Program-made: the position numbers and the translations under genes
Assembly: GCA_022749755.1 (NCBI GenBank)
Contig: CM040445.1
Span: forward strand, 7,275,182-7,339,181
From: Azadirachta indica
Taxonomy: Eukaryota; Streptophyta; Magnoliopsida; Sapindales; Meliaceae
Reading direction: 5' to 3'
Length of the DNA stretch: 64,000 nt
Notes under the pieces: generated by a model
What the model saw: only the letters and a program-made list of their open reading frames with translations
What the model was told of the DNA's origin: nothing
Databases searched by the model: none
Shown: positions 61,430 through 64,000 of the stretch, in pieces
Layout of the letters: the number at the start of each line of letters is the position of its first letter
Position numbering within the stretch: position 1 is the first letter of the stretch

Positions 61430-64000
61430 GGAGGGTTACTACTCGCGTCTCACACACAAATACCTGTACGCGATCTAAAATATATATATTTTTTTGACTA
61501 AGTACGTAAAATGAATAATAATATTTCTATCCCTATGCTTTAGAAAAAACAACAAAAAAGTACTAATACTTTTAATTTTAACAATTTAGTCCTTTTAAAG
61601 TTTTTTTTTTAAAATATGCTTTTAAAGCTTTATAAAACAACAAATAAGTACGTAATTTTTTTAATTTCAATAATTAGTACATTTTATTTTTTTTATAATA
61701 TGTTGATATTGGCAAGGACTAAGTTGTTAAAATAGGACCAAATGCATCTTCCTTTTATATTTCATTAGACTTTTGGGAAAACATATTACTACCCACTAAA
61801 TTTCACTAACAACTTGAAATTTATTAAATAATATGATAATCAACGGAAGTAATATATCTAATTTTCTTTTATCTATACAATATCATACACAAAAGGAATC
61901 ACGGACTTTTCTCGCAATAAATATAATAAGTTGGTCATGATTTTTCTCAAAATTTACTTAAAAGAGTGATATTAGTCATACAATATATATTTAATATATG
62001 ATTGATAGATGAAATTTCATGAATCACTTTTATCTATTTTTATAATATTTTTTTTCAAACAATTAATGTTTTTCATTATTTCATGATCACAACATATGGG
62101 CAAGTAAGTTTTGCCGTCTATTTTTTTCTTTGGCTCATTCTTTATATATTATTTTTATTGAAAATTTGTTGGGTTGAAAGAGAAGTTTTGCAATAATTTA
62201 AGGCACGAGGGGAGAAAATTTTGGCAAGGGGACATTTGGGATTTGTCTTCTTCTTCTTGCTATGGACTTCAAAGAAATTCAAGGCAATTGGTTCCTCAAA
62301 AATCGAGTACTACTACAATATCTTTTACTCAAACATCAAAGAACGTCAGTCAAGCTAAGCTTATCTTTTGAATAGAGTGGTGGGCGTGACTTTTCAAATC
62401 ACATCCCTCACTTTTTTTTTTTAATTTTTTTTTAAAGTAAATCTCTCACTTCTAATATACATAATATACCAAAATTCTATCACCATCTTCATAAGTTATC
62501 TTATTAATTGAGATGCGTTTAATCAATCTGCTTTTGTCAATTAATTTGATTCTCTTTGATTTTTATCTTGTGAGCATTACTAAAATAAAGTATGTAAGTA
62601 AAAATGTAAAAGAAAAACAAGTGATGATTGAGCATGAAATTGAAAGGCAATAAGAAACCAGAAATGACTGAGTTGGGAAAGCCATCATCATTACTAAATT
62701 CAGACAAAATGTGCAAAAAGAAATTGAACTACGGACGGTCAAAGAAAGAACTATCAAGGCCTAAGATGAAGTGGGCAGGCATATCTTGTATTAAGGCATC
62801 ACTTACATTATTAAATTGGGTAACACTCTACAACTCCATAAAACAGAAATTTTACTTATATCAAATTCAGACAATTCAGAGCCAGCTAACTTTACTTGCT
62901 TCTTTTCTTTTCTTTTCTTTTCTCTGATTATTGGACAATATTTCTTTTTTCAGTATTCAAAGATCTTCATCTATGTTGTTGGACCTTCACACCTCCATTA
63001 AAATTACCTCAATTTATGTTATTTTATTTTATTCTTAACTCTAGGATTAGGTAAAAAAGATCGGAATCCAAAAAATTGAAACAGTTTAAATGGAATTTAT
63101 TTGATCAGGTCTTATATGTAATTTAATTTTAATTTCAACATAAAAAATTTGAAATTTTTTATTTAGTTTCGGTCTTTAGAAAAACAAAATTTAGATCGAG
63201 CTGAATCAAATTTTTCTATTTTTTATCAAATTGTATTTATCAATTTAAAACAATAATGTTGATATGTAAATAAGTATTGTTTTAGTTTCAAATTTTAATT
63301 AAAAATTTAAAATAAAAACTCAAAAATCAGAATGAATCAGAACGATCAATTCAATTCTCATTATTTTCTTACATTCAGTTCGATCTGATCACAAAAATTA
63401 AAAACCTTAAATTTTTGAATTTAGTTTAATTTTAAAAAAATTTGAAGCGAACCCACCAGTACTCACTCCTAATTAAGTCAATGAAAGTGTTATATTAACA
63501 CTTTACTGATTGTTTATTTTTAATTGTTAAAAAGATTTGTCTACAATATAATTTGCTAGTATAGTGGTTGGTAATTTTTTAATTATATATATATATATAT
63601 ATTTTAAGTATAAATATCTTCTAGTGTTAGAACTAGTGTTCTGCTCAGAGTTTTTTTTATACATGCAGTTATAATTCATCCCATAATTCTTTACAAACTA
63701 AATGTGTGATAAATCTCATATTCAGTGGAGGAAAGTCTCACAAGTTATGAAAAGAGCCTTACAAATAAAATGAAAGAAAAAGAATTTTTGAGATTTGACA
63801 AAACCACGTCACAACTCACGAGAAGCATGACAAGCTTATAGCTTTTGTAAATTTCTTTTTGATGATTAACTCTTTCACGCTATTACTTTCACTTTGACTC
63901 ATCAAATTCAATTATTGCTTCGAGTCGTAAATTGTTCTTCACTTATTAATTAACTTAGAGACCCAAAAAAACTGTTAATCTTGGATCATTGAAGACCAAA

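Larger units (their letters stand above)
60224..64000. other. Upstream region of SMO1 and right-edge intergenic DNA
   Basis: 60224-60550 is the CT-rich 5'UTR/promoter side of SMO1. Beyond it the DNA is A+T-rich, except for a G+C-rich patch at 61235-61305 and G-boxes near 61410. Plus-strand frames near 62174-62930 have no recognisable product. A TA run lies near 63583-63602. No gene is supported up to the right edge. Confidence 0.5.

Overview
This is nuclear DNA from a flowering plant, almost certainly a eudicot and probably a rosid; I cannot name the species. The protein genes match Arabidopsis families closely, introns are GT-AG, U6 promoters carry the plant upstream sequence element (USE) plus TATA box, and intergenic DNA is very A+T-rich with MITE-like elements and microsatellites.

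Layout. (1) 1-5019, minus: a DHHC protein S-acyltransferase of the PAT13/PAT14 type, cut at the left edge inside its last exon. (2) 5-10.6 kb: A+T-rich spacer. (3) 10693-12300, plus: a two-exon GIL1/IRKI-family (DUF641) protein. (4) 13950-17282, minus: a complete nine-exon class II CPD photolyase (PHR1/UVR2), one intron of which uses a GC donor. (5) About 17.9-38.6 kb: a repeated region with one canonical U6 snRNA gene, a variant copy, a defective copy and U6-derived relics. Interleaved with these are antisense ORFs encoding an unfamiliar acidic tandem-repeat protein, and decayed exons of an unrecognised multi-exon gene. Part of it (about 29.1-34.0 and 34.0-38.6 kb) is a recent tandem duplication. 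(6) 38.6-46.6 kb: low-complexity DNA with promoter-like patches but no recognised gene. (7) 46595-48916, minus: an intronless, domesticated hAT-transposase-like BED/DUF659 protein. (8) 49-56 kb: A+T-rich DNA with a MITE-like element and short tandem duplications. (9) 56036-56108, minus: tRNA-Lys(CUU). (10) 56765-60223, minus: a complete five-exon sterol C4-methyl oxidase of the SMO1 class. (11) 60.2-64 kb: upstream and intergenic DNA with G-boxes and an inverted-repeat element.

The housekeeping genes are not a pathway cluster: they act in protein palmitoylation, a receptor-kinase partner role, light-dependent DNA repair, and sterol synthesis. From memory, Arabidopsis has PHR1 (At1g12370) next to a DUF659/hAT-like gene (At1g12380). 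If so, the photolyase/hAT pair here is conserved microsynteny into which the U6-rich repeat region has expanded. That region, and the acidic repeat ORF in it, are the least explained part of the window. All exon boundaries were read by eye from reading frame, splice consensus and family similarity; no search was run.
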